Source: Phenylobacterium sp.
Lineage (GTDB): Bacteria; Pseudomonadota; Alphaproteobacteria; Caulobacterales; Caulobacteraceae
DNA length: 64,000 nt
NCBI RefSeq assembly: GCF_030698145.1
Contig: NZ_JAUYNW010000070.1
Coordinates: forward strand, 41,110 to 105,109
Direction of reading: 5' to 3'
A program made the translations under genes and the position numbers. Position 1 is the stretch's first letter; the number at the start of each line of letters is the position of its first letter. Of the stretch, positions 1-7,734 are shown in pieces. The notes beneath the pieces are model-generated. The model had not been told where the DNA came from, ran no database searches, and worked only from the letters and a program-made list of their open reading frames with translations.

Positions 1-379
1 CGTTAGCGTCTTCCTGGAACCGCAAGGGGATCAGGTCATCCCAATAGGCCAGGGCCTCGCGGGTGCCCTCCTGCTGAGCAGCTGTCATCGGCGCGTAGCC
101 GTATTTCTCGGCCGCGCCGTGCGGGTTGTTGTAGACGCCGGTCGTGGTCGGGCCGCTGTAGAAGCCGTAGGTCAGGACGCCGTCGGCGGTGGCCTTCACG
201 TCCCAGGAGAAGCCCGAACGGGTGATCTGAGCGGCGACCTGTTCCGGCGTGAAGATCGGCAGGTCGCGAAGCGTGCCGCCCGCCAAGGGGTCGGCGGAGC
301 CTTCGTAGCGGAGGTCGGTTTCGAGCGGGTGGTCGGATTCCAGGGTGACCGCCGTTCGCGGGGTCGTCGGATTTGCCAT
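1..379 (-). CDS. Serralysin-like (peptidase M10 family) protein, N-terminal part
   Basis: Partial gene: the ATG is at 379 and the frame runs off the left edge, so only about 126 residues are visible. Translation begins MANPTTPRTAV and contains ITRSGFSWDV, YGFYSGP and REALAYWDDLIPLRFQE. These resemble the start of the serralysin/M10 secreted RTX metalloproteases, where the domain opens with a short strand and a helix ending in W-x-x-x-x-x-x-x-F before the zinc site. There is no Sec signal peptide, as expected for substrates of type I secretion. The HExxH zinc motif and the C-terminal RTX repeats would lie outside the window, so the assignment rests on the N-terminus only. The AT-rich upstream region carries an inverted repeat that may control it. 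Confidence 0.6.
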   Translation of the reverse strand, partial: MANPTTPRTAVTLESDHPLETDLRYEGSADPLAGGTLRDLPIFTPEQVAAQITRSGFSWDVKATADGVLTYGFYSGPTTTGVYNNPHGAAEKYGYAPMTAAQQEGTREALAYWDDLIPLRFQEDAN

Positions 380-705
380 TTTACAGCCCTATCAAAGCTC
401 ACGAGGAGAGGTCGGCATCTCGGACGGCGCGCTATACAGTTCTTCTCAGTTGCATTATTAAGAACTGTTAGATTATCGCCCTATATATACGGTAAAGCTT
501 CCGTTGTTGCCGCCCATCGGTGAGTCATCAGCGCATGGGTCTTGCATTCGGGCAAGATTGTTCGAACAAGTTTCGGAATGTGATCCACAATTGCGTGTCG
601 GGCCTCGATCCGAGGGACGCCTCACCTGCGGCTTCCCTGCCCGCCGGTTCGCAAAGCCCGCGCCACGCCGGTTGCAATTCGCGTGCGAGGCGGCGAGGAA
701 GCGGC
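380..705. other. Intergenic region between serralysin-like gene and mutT
   Basis: This 326-bp stretch holds no convincing gene. Open frames through it on the + strand lack a recognisable product or ribosome site. It is markedly more AT-rich around 430-500 than the rest of the window, as expected for a promoter region. It contains a 9-bp inverted repeat (listed separately) and the run CTATATATAC near 481-490. Confidence 0.5.
436..468. promoter_or_regulatory. Inverted repeat upstream of the serralysin-like gene
   Basis: ACAGTTCTT (436-444) and AAGAACTGT (460-468) are perfect 9-bp inverted arms separated by 15 bp, in an AT-rich island 57-89 bp upstream of the start codon at 379. It could be an operator or a transcript hairpin. 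No regulator is identified. Confidence 0.4.
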
Positions 706-1110
706 ATGGCCAAACCCATGCTGTTCGTCGCCGCCGCCGCCCTGATCGATTCCGACGGCCGGGTGCTGATCTGCCAGAGGCCGCAGGGCAAGCAGCTCGC
801 GGGTCTCTGGGAGTTTCCCGGCGGCAAGGTCGAGCCCGGCGAAACGCCCGAGGAATGCCTGATCCGCGAACTGGACGAGGAGCTGGGGATCAAGGTGACC
901 CATGCCTGCCTGGCCCCCTTCGTGTTCGCCAGCCACGGTTACGAAAGCTTTCACCTCCTGATGCCACTGTACCTCGTCCGTCGCTGGGAAGGCTTTGTGA
1001 CGGCCAAGGAACACGAGGCTGTCGCATGGGTGAAACCCGCGAAACTCGCCGACTATCCGATGCCGCCGGCCGACGCGCCCTTGGTGGCCTGGTTGCGCGA
1101 CTTGATCTGA
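706..1110 (+). CDS. mutT: 8-oxo-dGTP diphosphatase (MutT-type Nudix hydrolase)
   Basis: Sanitises the nucleotide pool by hydrolysing 8-oxo-dGTP to the monophosphate, preventing A:G mispairing. The 134-residue protein has the full Nudix box at residues 40-62 (G40-x5-E46-x7-R54-E55-L-x-E58-E59-x-G61-I62). The typical MutT opening, VAAAALIDSDGRVLICQR, precedes it, and WEFPGGK leads into the box. The ATG at 706 was preferred over in-frame upstream codons because the Nudix core starts immediately after it and the length then matches the MutT family (about 130 residues). In alphaproteobacteria mutT often sits downstream of argJ; here the upstream neighbour is a divergent protease gene. The downstream pilin-like frame overlaps or abuts its 3' end. 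Confidence 0.9.
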   Translation: MAKPMLFVAAAALIDSDGRVLICQRPQGKQLAGLWEFPGGKVEPGETPEECLIRELDEELGIKVTHACLAPFVFASHGYESFHLLMPLYLVRRWEGFVTAKEHEAVAWVKPAKLADYPMPPADAPLVAWLRDLI

Positions 1111-1274
1111 AATTCCTGATCGCCGACACGCGGGGTTCGGCCCTGGTGATCTATGCGGTGGTGGCCGGCCTGGTGTCGGTGGGCGCGATCAGCGCCATCA
1201 GCGCCTTCGACGGAGAGATCAGCGACCTGCTGCTCGCCATCGGCGACGCCGCCCGCGCGATGTTCAACGGCTGA
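1026..1274 (+). CDS. Flp-pilin-like small membrane protein
   Basis: A short frame overlapping the 3' end of mutT in another phase. The C-terminal part reads DTRGSALVIYAVVAGLVSVGAI followed by about 30 residues. A DTRG turn followed by a 20-residue hydrophobic helix is the layout of Flp-type pilins and pseudopilins, whose usual core is DxxGATAIEYGLIA. The glutamate and tyrosine of the processing site are not conserved as E-Y here, so it may be a degenerate or Flp-like protein rather than a working pilin. The start is uncertain: ATG at 1026 gives 82 residues, while CTG codons at 1089 or 1107 would place the start close to the DTRG turn. No tad/cpa genes are nearby. Confidence 0.5.
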   Translation: MGETRETRRLSDAAGRRALGGLVARLDLKFLIADTRGSALVIYAVVAGLVSVGAISAISAFDGEISDLLLAIGDAARAMFNG

Positions 1275-1350
1275 GCCGGTTTCCTTGACGCCTTGGGCGC
1301 TCGCGCCTAGCCTCCCCGTGTCCCAACGACCGGAAAGGAGGGGTTGTCAC

Positions 1351-1401
1351 ATGACTGTTCTCACCCGCGCCCCTCGCCGCGCCGCCGATCGGCTTGCCTG
1401 A
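1351..1401 (+). CDS. 16-codon leader ORF upstream of rsgA
   Basis: A strong Shine-Dalgarno sequence (GGAAAGGAGGGG, 1332-1343) lies 7 nt before ATG 1351. The frame encodes MTVLTRAPRRAADRLA and stops with TGA at 1399-1401. The stop overlaps the region of the first possible rsgA start (TTG 1394), so the leader may couple its translation to rsgA. No homology is recognised. The ribosome site is far better than any available to rsgA itself, which is the main reason to list it. Confidence 0.4.
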   Translation: MTVLTRAPRRAADRLA

Positions 1402-2539
1402 CATTTCGGGCGCCTCGTCGGACGCCAAACCAGGCCTTCCGATCCAAGGATGTCCAGCCTTGCTCGACACATATGGTTGGAGCGAAACGCTCCAGAACCT
1501 CTTCCATGGCCACGCCGCCCGCGGGCTGATCCCGGGCCGCGTCACCGTTCAACAGCGCGGGCACTACCGGCTCGTCATCGAGGCCGGCGACGTCGCCGGC
1601 GAACTGTCCGGCCGCTTCCACTTCGAGGCCGAGGCCACCGGCTATCCGGTGGCGGGCGACTGGGTGGCCTGCACGCCGCCCGCCGACGCCGGTCCGGCGA
1701 TGATCCAGGCCCTGCTGCCCCGCTCCACCAGCTTCGTGCGCCGCGAGGCCAACGACGGGCGGGCCCAGGTGGTGGCGGCTAATATCGACCTGGCCCTGCT
1801 GGTCGCCTCGCTGAACGCCGACCTCAATCCCCGGCGCATCGAGCGCTATCTCGCCACCGCCTGGGAGAGCGGCGCCCAGCCGGTGGTCGTGCTGACCAAG
1901 GCCGACATGTGCGAGGACGCCGAGCCCCGGATCGCGGAGATCGCCGCCGTGGCCAACGGCGTGCCGATCCACGCCGTCTCGGCGGTGAGCGGGCAGGGGA
2001 TCGCGGCCCTCGCGGCGCTGTTGACCCCCGGCGTGACCGCCGTCCTGCTCGGCTCCTCCGGGGTGGGCAAGTCGACCCTGGTCAACGCCCTGGCCGGCCA
2101 GGAGCTGATGGCCACCCAGGGCATCCGTGAGGACGACGCCCGGGGCCGCCACACCACCTCCCACCGGGAGTTGGTGCTGCTGCCCGGGGGCGGCCTGATC
2201 CTGGACACCCCGGGCATGCGCGAGCTCGCCCTCTGGAACGCCGACACGGGGCTCTCCGCCGCCTTCGGCGACATCGAGGCCGAAGTCGAGGCTTTGGCCG
2301 AGCGCTGCCGGTTCCGCGATTGCGGCCACGGCAAGGAGCCCGGCTGCGCCGTGCGCGCGGCGCTGGAGAGCGGAGAGCTCGATGCGGAGCGCTGGGAGAG
2401 CTACGGCAAGCTGCAGCGCGAACTGGCCCACCTCGACCGCAAGGACAATCCAGCCGCCCAGTCGGAGGCGCGCAAGGTGTGGATCCACCGCCAGAAGGCC
2501 ATGCGCCAGCGCGCGAAACACCGCGACGCCGAGGACTAG
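1394..2539 (+). CDS. rsgA: Ribosome small-subunit-dependent GTPase A
   Basis: RsgA is a circularly permuted GTPase that helps late maturation of the 30S subunit. The protein shows an N-terminal OB-fold region, then the permuted G motifs: VLTKAD (G4) precedes GSSGVGKSTL (G1, P-loop) and DTPGMRE (G3). A C-terminal zinc finger follows, C-x-F-x-D-C-x-H-x5-G-C (CRFRDCGHGKEPGC). The last 40 residues are basic (RQKAMRQRAKHR). No ATG fits. TTG at 1394 gives 381 residues; TTG at 1460 (LDTYGWSE) matches where homologues usually begin and is an equally good start. A 16-codon ORF with a strong ribosome site ends at the first candidate start. yjbQ follows on the same strand. Confidence 0.92.
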   Translation: MPDISGASSDAKPGLPIQGCPALLDTYGWSETLQNLFHGHAARGLIPGRVTVQQRGHYRLVIEAGDVAGELSGRFHFEAEATGYPVAGDWVACTPPADAGPAMIQALLPRSTSFVRREANDGRAQVVAANIDLALLVASLNADLNPRRIERYLATAWESGAQPVVVLTKADMCEDAEPRIAEIAAVANGVPIHAVSAVSGQGIAALAALLTPGVTAVLLGSSGVGKSTLVNALAGQELMATQGIREDDARGRHTTSHRELVLLPGGGLILDTPGMRELALWNADTGLSAAFGDIEAEVEALAERCRFRDCGHGKEPGCAVRAALESGELDAERWESYGKLQRELAHLDRKDNPAAQSEARKVWIHRQKAMRQRAKHRDAED

Positions 2540-2560
2540 ACTCAGGGCAGCGTGGTGACC

Positions 2561-2977
2561 ATGCGCCAGGCCCTCCACACCCTCGACGCCCCCACGCCGG
2601 GCGCGGGCCTCACCGACATCACCCCGGGCGTCGCCGCCTGGGTGGAGGCGCAGGCGCTCGCCGAGGGCCTGCTGACGGTGTTCTGCCGCCACACCTCGGC
2701 CTCGCTGGTCGTCCAGGGAACCGACGCCGACATGAAGGCCGACCTGGAGGCTTTCTTCGCCCGCCTGGCGCCGGAGGGCGATGGCCTCTACGCGCACCTG
2801 ACGGACGGGCCGGACGACATGCCTGCCCACATCCGCGCTGCGCTCACCCAGACGCAGATCGCGGTCCCGGTGATCGGGGGCAGGCTGGCCCTGGGCAAGG
2901 GTCAGGCCATCTATGTCTTCGAGCACCGTCGGGCGCCGCAGCGCCGCCAGGCCCTGCTGCACTTGATCGGCGAATAG
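2561..2977 (+). CDS. YjbQ-family (UPF0047) protein, secondary thiamine-phosphate synthase-like
   Basis: A single-domain protein of about 138 residues with the family signature TVFCRHTSASLVVQ and the downstream acidic stretch DGLYAHLTDGPDDMPAHI. It ends with the conserved GLxLGKGQxIYVFEHR-type segment (LALGKGQAIYVFEHRR). Members can weakly replace thiamine-phosphate synthase in E. coli, but their native role is not established. ATG 2561 was chosen because AGGGCAG lies about 10 nt upstream; GTG codons at 2552 and 2555 are alternatives. It lies 21 nt after rsgA and is probably cotranscribed. A terminator-like hairpin separates it from the convergent katA. Confidence 0.88.
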   Translation: MRQALHTLDAPTPGAGLTDITPGVAAWVEAQALAEGLLTVFCRHTSASLVVQGTDADMKADLEAFFARLAPEGDGLYAHLTDGPDDMPAHIRAALTQTQIAVPVIGGRLALGKGQAIYVFEHRRAPQRRQALLHLIGE

Positions 2978-2980
2978 CAA

Positions 2981-3016
2981 AAGGCCCGCGGCGGGGAGAG
3001 AACGCCACGGGCCCTT
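2981..3016. terminator. Terminator-like hairpin between yjbQ and katA
   Basis: AAGGCCCG (2981-2988) can pair with CGGGCCCTT (3008-3016) with one bulged base. It lies between two convergent genes, so it could end transcripts from both strands. The U-tract is short on both sides. Confidence 0.5.
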
Positions 3017-3038
3017 CGGACCGACCTTCCCCGTCGGC

Positions 3039-4493
3039 CTATTCCGCGGCGATGGCGCCTTCCGTCAGGCCCAGCCGCTGGGCGACGCCGGCGCCATAGG
3101 CGGTATCGGCGCGGCGGAAGTGCTCGACCTGGCGGCGCTGGATCGCCTCGGGGACCGGGGCCATGGCGGCGGCGATGTTGTCCATCAGCAGCTCCTGCTG
3201 CGCCGGGCTCATCAGGCGGAACAGGTTCCCGGGCTGGGTGTAGTCGTCATTGCCGGTGCGGTGGTTGAACCGGTCGGCGTCGCCCGTGATCCGCAGGGCC
3301 GGCTCGGTCACGCTCGGGTCCTCTTTCGGTCCGCCGAACGAGTTGGGCTCGTAATAGGCGTCGGTGCGCGGCGGGGCGTCGAAGCGCATGGCGCCGTCCA
3401 TGTGGTAGTGGGCGACCGGCGACTTCGGACGGTTCACCGGCAGGGCCTCATAGTGGGTCCCCACCCGGTAGCGGTGGGCGTCGGCATAGGCGAACAGCCG
3501 GCCCTGCAGCACCTTGTCCGGAGAGAAGCCGATACCCGGGACGATGTTGGACGGGCTGAACGAAGCCTGCTCCACCTCGGCGAAATAGTTGTCCGGATTG
3601 CGGTTGAGCTCGAGCACGCCGACCTCGATCAGCGGGAAGTCGGCGTGCGGCCAGACCTTGGTCAGGTCGAACGGGTCGTAGGACGTCAGCTCGGCCTGCG
3701 CCTCCGTCATGATCTGCACGCAGACCCTCCAGCGCGGATAGTCGCCGCCCTCGATGGCCTCGAACAGGTCGCGCTGAGCGCTCTCGCGGTCGGCGGCGAT
3801 GGTCGCGGAGGCCTGGTCGTTGGTGAGGTTCCTGATCCCGGCCAGGTTCTTGAAGTGGAACTTCACCCAGTGGCGTTCCCCCTGGGCGTTGAGGAACGAA
3901 TAGGTGTGGCTGCCGAAGCCATGCATGAACCGATAACCGTCCGGCTGGCCGCGGTCGGAAAACAAGATGGTGACCTGGTGCAGGCTCTCCGGCGAGAGGC
4001 TCCAGAAGTCCCACATGGCGGTCGGTGAGCGCAGGTTGCTCACCGGGTGGCGCTTCTGGGTGCGGATGAAGTCGGGGAACTTCATGGGGTCGCGGATGAA
4101 GAAGACCGGGGTGTTGTTGCCCACCAGGTCCCAGTTGCCCTCCTGCGTGTAGAACTTCAGCGCGAAGCCGCGCACGTCGCGTTCGGCGTCAGCCGCGCCG
4201 CGCTCGCCGGCCACGGTGGAGAACCGCAGCAGCACCTCCGTCTCCTTGCCGACCTCGCCGAACAGCCTGGCCTTGGAATAGCGGCTGATGTCCTGGGTGA
4301 CCCGGAACCTCCCGTAGGCGGCCGAGCCCTTGGCGTGGACCACACGCTCGGGAATGCGCTCGCGGTTCTGGTGGGCCAGCTTCTCGATGAGCTGATAGTC
4401 CTGCATCAGGAGCGGCCCGCGCGGCCCGGCGCTGAGTGAGTTCTGGTTGTCGGGAACCGGAGCCCCCGCGGTGGTGGTCAGTCGCTCGGTCAT
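3039..4493 (-). CDS. katA: Catalase (small-subunit, heme b)
   Basis: Converts hydrogen peroxide to water and oxygen. The 484-residue length fits small-subunit (clade 3) monofunctional catalases. The distal active site [13 protein letters not shown] gives catalytic His53, VGNNTPVFF carries the catalytic asparagine, and the proximal heme ligand is Tyr336 in [12 protein letters not shown]. The start at 4493 is fixed by an excellent ribosome site (CAGGAGGAATT) just upstream; an in-frame ATG at 4532 is less likely. It is divergent from oxyR with a 94-bp spacer, which strongly suggests that OxyR activates it during peroxide stress. Confidence 0.96.
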   Translation of the reverse strand: MTERLTTTAGAPVPDNQNSLSAGPRGPLLMQDYQLIEKLAHQNRERIPERVVHAKGSAAYGRFRVTQDISRYSKARLFGEVGKETEVLLRFSTVAGERGAADAERDVRGFALKFYTQEGNWDLVGNNTPVFFIRDPMKFPDFIRTQKRHPVSNLRSPTAMWDFWSLSPESLHQVTILFSDRGQPDGYRFMHGFGSHTYSFLNAQGERHWVKFHFKNLAGIRNLTNDQASATIAADRESAQRDLFEAIEGGDYPRWRVCVQIMTEAQAELTSYDPFDLTKVWPHADFPLIEVGVLELNRNPDNYFAEVEQASFSPSNIVPGIGFSPDKVLQGRLFAYADAHRYRVGTHYEALPVNRPKSPVAHYHMDGAMRFDAPPRTDAYYEPNSFGGPKEDPSVTEPALRITGDADRFNHRTGNDDYTQPGNLFRLMSPAQQELLMDNIAAAMAPVPEAIQRRQVEHFRRADTAYGAGVAQRLGLTEGAIAAE

Positions 4494-4587
4494 GGCAATT
4501 CCTCCTGAGGTGGAGGCCAGGGTGTGCCTCACCTCCCATCAGGTCCAATCAGTTCACAAACCTTGGAGATCAGGTTAGCTTATCGCC
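4494..4587. promoter_or_regulatory. katA-oxyR divergent control region
   Basis: This 94-bp spacer must hold both promoters and the presumed OxyR site. It contains an imperfect inverted repeat, GAGGTGGAGGC (4507-4517) and GCCTCACCTC (4526-4535), in the katA leader side. It also has repeated ATCAGGT/ATCAG elements between 4538 and 4575. The exact OxyR contacts cannot be placed by eye. Confidence 0.5.
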
Positions 4588-5457
4588 ATGCCGACCCTTC
4601 GACAGCTCCGCTACCTCGCCGCCCTGGCCGAACACGGCCACTTCGGGCGCGCCGCCGCCGCCTGCAACGTCACCCAGCCGGCGCTCTCCATGCAGATCAA
4701 GGAGCTGGAGGCCGAGCTCGACCTGCCGCTGGTCGAGCGAGGCCGGGGCGGGGCCGTCCTGACCGACGAGGGCGTCGAGCTGGCCGAGCGGGCCCGGGCG
4801 CTCAACGCCGGGGTCAAGGATCTGGAGGACTTCGCCCGCGAGCGGCGCGGCGACCGGGCCCAGCGCCTGGCCCTCGGGATCATCCCCTCGGTCGCCCCCT
4901 ACCTGCTGCCGCGCCTGCTGCCGCTGTTGCAGGCCGCCATCCCCGGCCTGGACCTCAAGGTGCGCGAGACCCAGACGGCGGTCCTGATGGCCGAGCTGGC
5001 CGGCGGGGATCTGGACGCGGTGATCGCCGCCCTGCCGCTGGCCGGCGAGGGGATCGAGGCCACCGCCCTGTTCGAGGACGCCTTCCTGCTGGCCAGCCCC
5101 GCCGACGATCCGGTCGCCGCGACCTCGCCGCGCGACCTGCCGCCCGACCGCCTGCTGCTGCTGGAGGAGGGCCACTGCCTGCGCGACCAGGCCCTGGGCG
5201 CCTGCGAGATCAGCGACCTCTCAACTTTCGGCGCCACCTCGCTCACCACCCTCGTGCAGCTCGTGGCCCACGGCCAGGGCGTGACCCTGCTGCCGGCCAT
5301 GGCGGCCGACGACCTGGCCGATCCGCGCATCGCCCTGTCGCGTTTCGCCGACCCCGCGCCCAGCCGCACCATCGCGCTCGCCTGGCGCACGGCCTCGCCG
5401 CGCAAGCGCCAGCTCAAGGCCCTGGCCGCGCGCATCGTCGAGCAAGCCGCGTCATGA
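4588..5457 (+). CDS. oxyR: Hydrogen-peroxide sensor and LysR-type activator OxyR
   Basis: A LysR-family regulator of 289 residues with an N-terminal winged HTH (LRQLRYLAALAEHGHFGRAAAACNVTQPALSMQIKELE as the classic pattern). The redox switch is intact: the segment LLLLEEGHCLRDQALGACE gives Cys197 and Cys206, corresponding to the Cys199/Cys208 pair of E. coli OxyR that forms a disulfide on peroxide exposure. This motif separates it from generic LysR proteins. Its position divergent to katA supports the role. The stop codon overlaps the ATG of the next gene (TCATGA), so the kinase is translationally coupled. Confidence 0.94.
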   Translation: MPTLRQLRYLAALAEHGHFGRAAAACNVTQPALSMQIKELEAELDLPLVERGRGGAVLTDEGVELAERARALNAGVKDLEDFARERRGDRAQRLALGIIPSVAPYLLPRLLPLLQAAIPGLDLKVRETQTAVLMAELAGGDLDAVIAALPLAGEGIEATALFEDAFLLASPADDPVAATSPRDLPPDRLLLLEEGHCLRDQALGACEISDLSTFGATSLTTLVQLVAHGQGVTLLPAMAADDLADPRIALSRFADPAPSRTIALAWRTASPRKRQLKALAARIVEQAAS

Positions 5458-6317
5458 GCGACTGGTTGGAGCGCTTCGTCGCCGCGGAGTCCTTGCCGCC
5501 GGACTTCTCCAACGTCGCCCGGGCCATCTGCGCGCCCCTGGCCGGTCAGGTCGCCGCCCGCGCCGCCGCCACGCCGGGCCTGGTGGTCGGGGTCTGCGGG
5601 GCCCAGGCCAGCGGCAAGTCGACCCTGACGGCGGTGACGCGGCGGCTGCTGGAGGACCGGGGCCTGAAGGTCGCCCTGTTCTCGCTGGACGATCTCTACC
5701 TGACCCACGATGAGCGTCAGGCCCTGGCCCGAGACGTCCACCCGCTGCTGGCCACGCGCGGCGTTCCCGGCACCCACGATGTGGCGCTGGGCCTGGCCCT
5801 GATCGAAGCCCTGAAGCGGCCCGGCGAGATCGCCTTGCCGGCCTTCGACAAGGCCCGCGACGATCGCCGCCCCCGGGCTGACTGGCCGCGGTTCGAAGGC
5901 CCGGCCGAGGTGATCCTGTTTGAGGGCTGGTGTGTGGGCGCTAGGCCGCAGGGAGCAGAGGCCCTGGCCGAGCCGCTCAACGATCTGGAGCGGACGCGCG
6001 ACCCGGATGGGACTTGGCGCGGCTTCGCCAACGCGGCCCTGGCGGGTCCGTACCGCGACCTCTTCAGCCGTATCGACCTGCAGGTCCTGCTACGCGCGCC
6101 GGGCTTCGAGGTGGTGCTGGAATGGCGCCGCGAGCAGGAGCGCAAGCTGCGCGCCCGCCTTGCCCGCGAGGGCGCCGACACCAGCCGGACGATGAGCGAT
6201 GCGCAGGTCACCGACTTCATCGCCCACTATGAGCGGCTGACCCGCTGGATCCTGGAAGAGATGCCGGGGCGGGCCGACCTGGTCATCGGCCTGGACGCCG
6301 CCCGCCGGCCGATCTGA
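5454..6317 (+). CDS. P-loop kinase of the D-glycerate 3-kinase (GlyK) type
   Basis: A 287-residue protein with Walker A GAQASGKST near residue 47, the lid-side segment FSLDDLYLTHDER, RGVPGTHDV and PAFDKARDDR, and Walker-B-like VILFEGWCVGAR. This order is typical of the plant/fungal-type glycerate 3-kinase family, related to uridine and pantothenate kinases, which phosphorylates D-glycerate to 3-phosphoglycerate. The ATG at 5454 overlaps the oxyR stop by four bases (ATGA). No other glycerate pathway genes are visible, so the physiological link to OxyR is not evident. Substrate is inferred from family resemblance only. Confidence 0.8.
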   Translation: MSDWLERFVAAESLPPDFSNVARAICAPLAGQVAARAAATPGLVVGVCGAQASGKSTLTAVTRRLLEDRGLKVALFSLDDLYLTHDERQALARDVHPLLATRGVPGTHDVALGLALIEALKRPGEIALPAFDKARDDRRPRADWPRFEGPAEVILFEGWCVGARPQGAEALAEPLNDLERTRDPDGTWRGFANAALAGPYRDLFSRIDLQVLLRAPGFEVVLEWRREQERKLRARLAREGADTSRTMSDAQVTDFIAHYERLTRWILEEMPGRADLVIGLDAARRPI

Positions 6318-6422
6318 CCTAGCTGCGCCAGGGCGGATCACCGTGCCAACCTGGCCCAGGACGTCGCCGTCTCTGGCGAGGCGGGCAGGCGACCGCCCGC
6401 CTCGTTCAGTCTGGAGTCTGGC

Positions 6423-6800
6423 TTAGGCCGCCGGCGGGCCGTTCAGCACTTCGGTCAGGTGCTGGCGCAGGGCCGGGTCCTTGCTGACCGCGGCCGAGAT
6501 CTCGTTGTACTTCTGCGGGGTCAGGCCGCTGGCCGAGACCGCGGCGCCCATCTTGGCGATCATTTCCTTCTGGACGGAGATCTTGGTGGGGCCGTCGGCG
6601 CCGACCATCTTGGGGCTGTACTCGGCGCTGAGCTTGGAGACCTCGGTCATGGCTCCGCCGAAGGCCTTCAGCTCGTCGTCGGTGAAGCCACCGACGGCGG
6701 GGGCCGTCGGGGCGGCGGCCGGAGCCGGCGTCTGGGCCTGGGCGATGGAAGTGCAGGCGAGGGCGGTGAAGAGGCCGGCGGCCAGGATGGAAGTCCGCAT
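6423..6800 (-). CDS. Secreted DUF4168-type small protein
   Basis: A 125-residue protein with a Sec signal peptide (MRTSILAAGLFTALACTSIAQAQ) and a Pro/Ala-rich linker, then a helical domain: FTDDELKAFGGAMTEVSKL ... GLTPQKYNEISAAVSKDPALRQHL. The 'y-neIs-a-~DpaL~~k~' ending is characteristic of DUF4168. Function is unknown; it is probably periplasmic. The ATG at 6800 places the signal peptide at the N-terminus with GGAGCTCG upstream. It is transcribed alone, convergent with the glycerate kinase. Confidence 0.75.
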   Translation of the reverse strand: MRTSILAAGLFTALACTSIAQAQTPAPAAAPTAPAVGGFTDDELKAFGGAMTEVSKLSAEYSPKMVGADGPTKISVQKEMIAKMGAAVSASGLTPQKYNEISAAVSKDPALRQHLTEVLNGPPAA

Positions 6801-7010
6801 CAATCGAGCTCCTGTGGTGCGGTGGATCTGGGTCGGGGGTGGATAAAGCCCACCCGGGGTCAAAATGCGACCCGAATGTGGTTGGCTTGCGTGACAGTGC
6901 GGCGAAACGCCCAGGACTTACGCAGCCTTCCGTCGCGGCGCTGCAATCTTCGCGGGAAGGACGCGCAGTTTCACATCGACAAGTTTAGCGGGCTGCGAAT
7001 AGTCTAGCTC

Positions 7011-7034
7011 CGCGGCGCGCGCTCACGCGCCGCG
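7011..7034 (+). promoter_or_regulatory. GC-rich hairpin in front of the lipoprotein start
   Basis: CGCGGCGCG (7011-7019) pairs with CGCGCCGCG (7026-7034) over a 6-nt loop. It ends just before the GGGGG ribosome site of the lipoprotein at 7045, so it could limit translation. Confidence 0.35.
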
Positions 7035-7044
7035 CGGGGGTCTC

Positions 7045-7731
7045 ATGAAGAAGCTGATTGCGACGATCGTCGCCTGCGCGCTGTTGTCGGCGTGCACCAC
7101 GACCAACACCCGGCTGGCGGTCAATCCGGTCAAGCCCGCGGCGGGGGCCCGCATCATCCTGATCGATCCCGACATCGAACTGTCGGTGTTGACGGCCGCC
7201 GGGATGCAGGAACCGAAGGCCGACTGGACCGAACAGGGCCGCGCCAATATCGCCGGCCACATCGAAGCCCAGATGAAGGCCCGCGCGCACAACTATCGCC
7301 TGCTTGACCCGAACGACGCCATGGCGGGCCGCACCGGCCAGTTGCTGCGCCTGCATCAGGCGGTCGGTCAGTCGATCATGATGTTCAACTACGGCTATGT
7401 GGCGCTGCCCACCAAGAAGGCCAGCTTCGACTGGACCTTGGGCGAGGGCGCCCAGGCGCTGGGAACGGCCTATCAGGCCGACTACGCCCTGTTCGTGTTC
7501 GGCCGCGGCTCCTACGCCAGCGGCGGACGGGTCGCCGTGGCCGTGGGCATGGCCATGCTGGGCGCCGCCGTGCCGATGGGCAGCCAGCAGTGCTTCGCCT
7601 CCCTGGTCGACCTGAAGACCGGACAGGTGGTCTGGTTCAATGTCGCGGTCGCCGGCCCCAACGCCGACATGCGCAAGCCGGAGGGCGCCGCGGCCCTGGT
7701 GGCCGCGGTGCTGAAGGACGCCCCGCTCTAG
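7045..7731 (+). CDS. Predicted lipoprotein, first gene of an M48-protease operon
   Basis: A 228-residue protein with a lipoprotein signal peptide: MKKLIATIVACALLSAC, lipobox LLSAC with the modified Cys at residue 17. The mature part has no family I recognise with certainty. It contains an IILIDPDIELSVL strand, a helix with AHNYRLLD, and a Gly/Ala-rich segment GGRVAVAVGMAMLGAAVP followed by SLVDLKTGQVVWFN. That last motif resembles small outer-membrane lipoproteins that report a 'GxvvWfn' repeat. Only 3 nt separate it from the M48 protease gene, so the two are almost certainly cotranscribed. Confidence 0.7.
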   Translation: MKKLIATIVACALLSACTTTNTRLAVNPVKPAAGARIILIDPDIELSVLTAAGMQEPKADWTEQGRANIAGHIEAQMKARAHNYRLLDPNDAMAGRTGQLLRLHQAVGQSIMMFNYGYVALPTKKASFDWTLGEGAQALGTAYQADYALFVFGRGSYASGGRVAVAVGMAMLGAAVPMGSQQCFASLVDLKTGQVVWFNVAVAGPNADMRKPEGAAALVAAVLKDAPL

Positions 7732-7734
7732 GTC

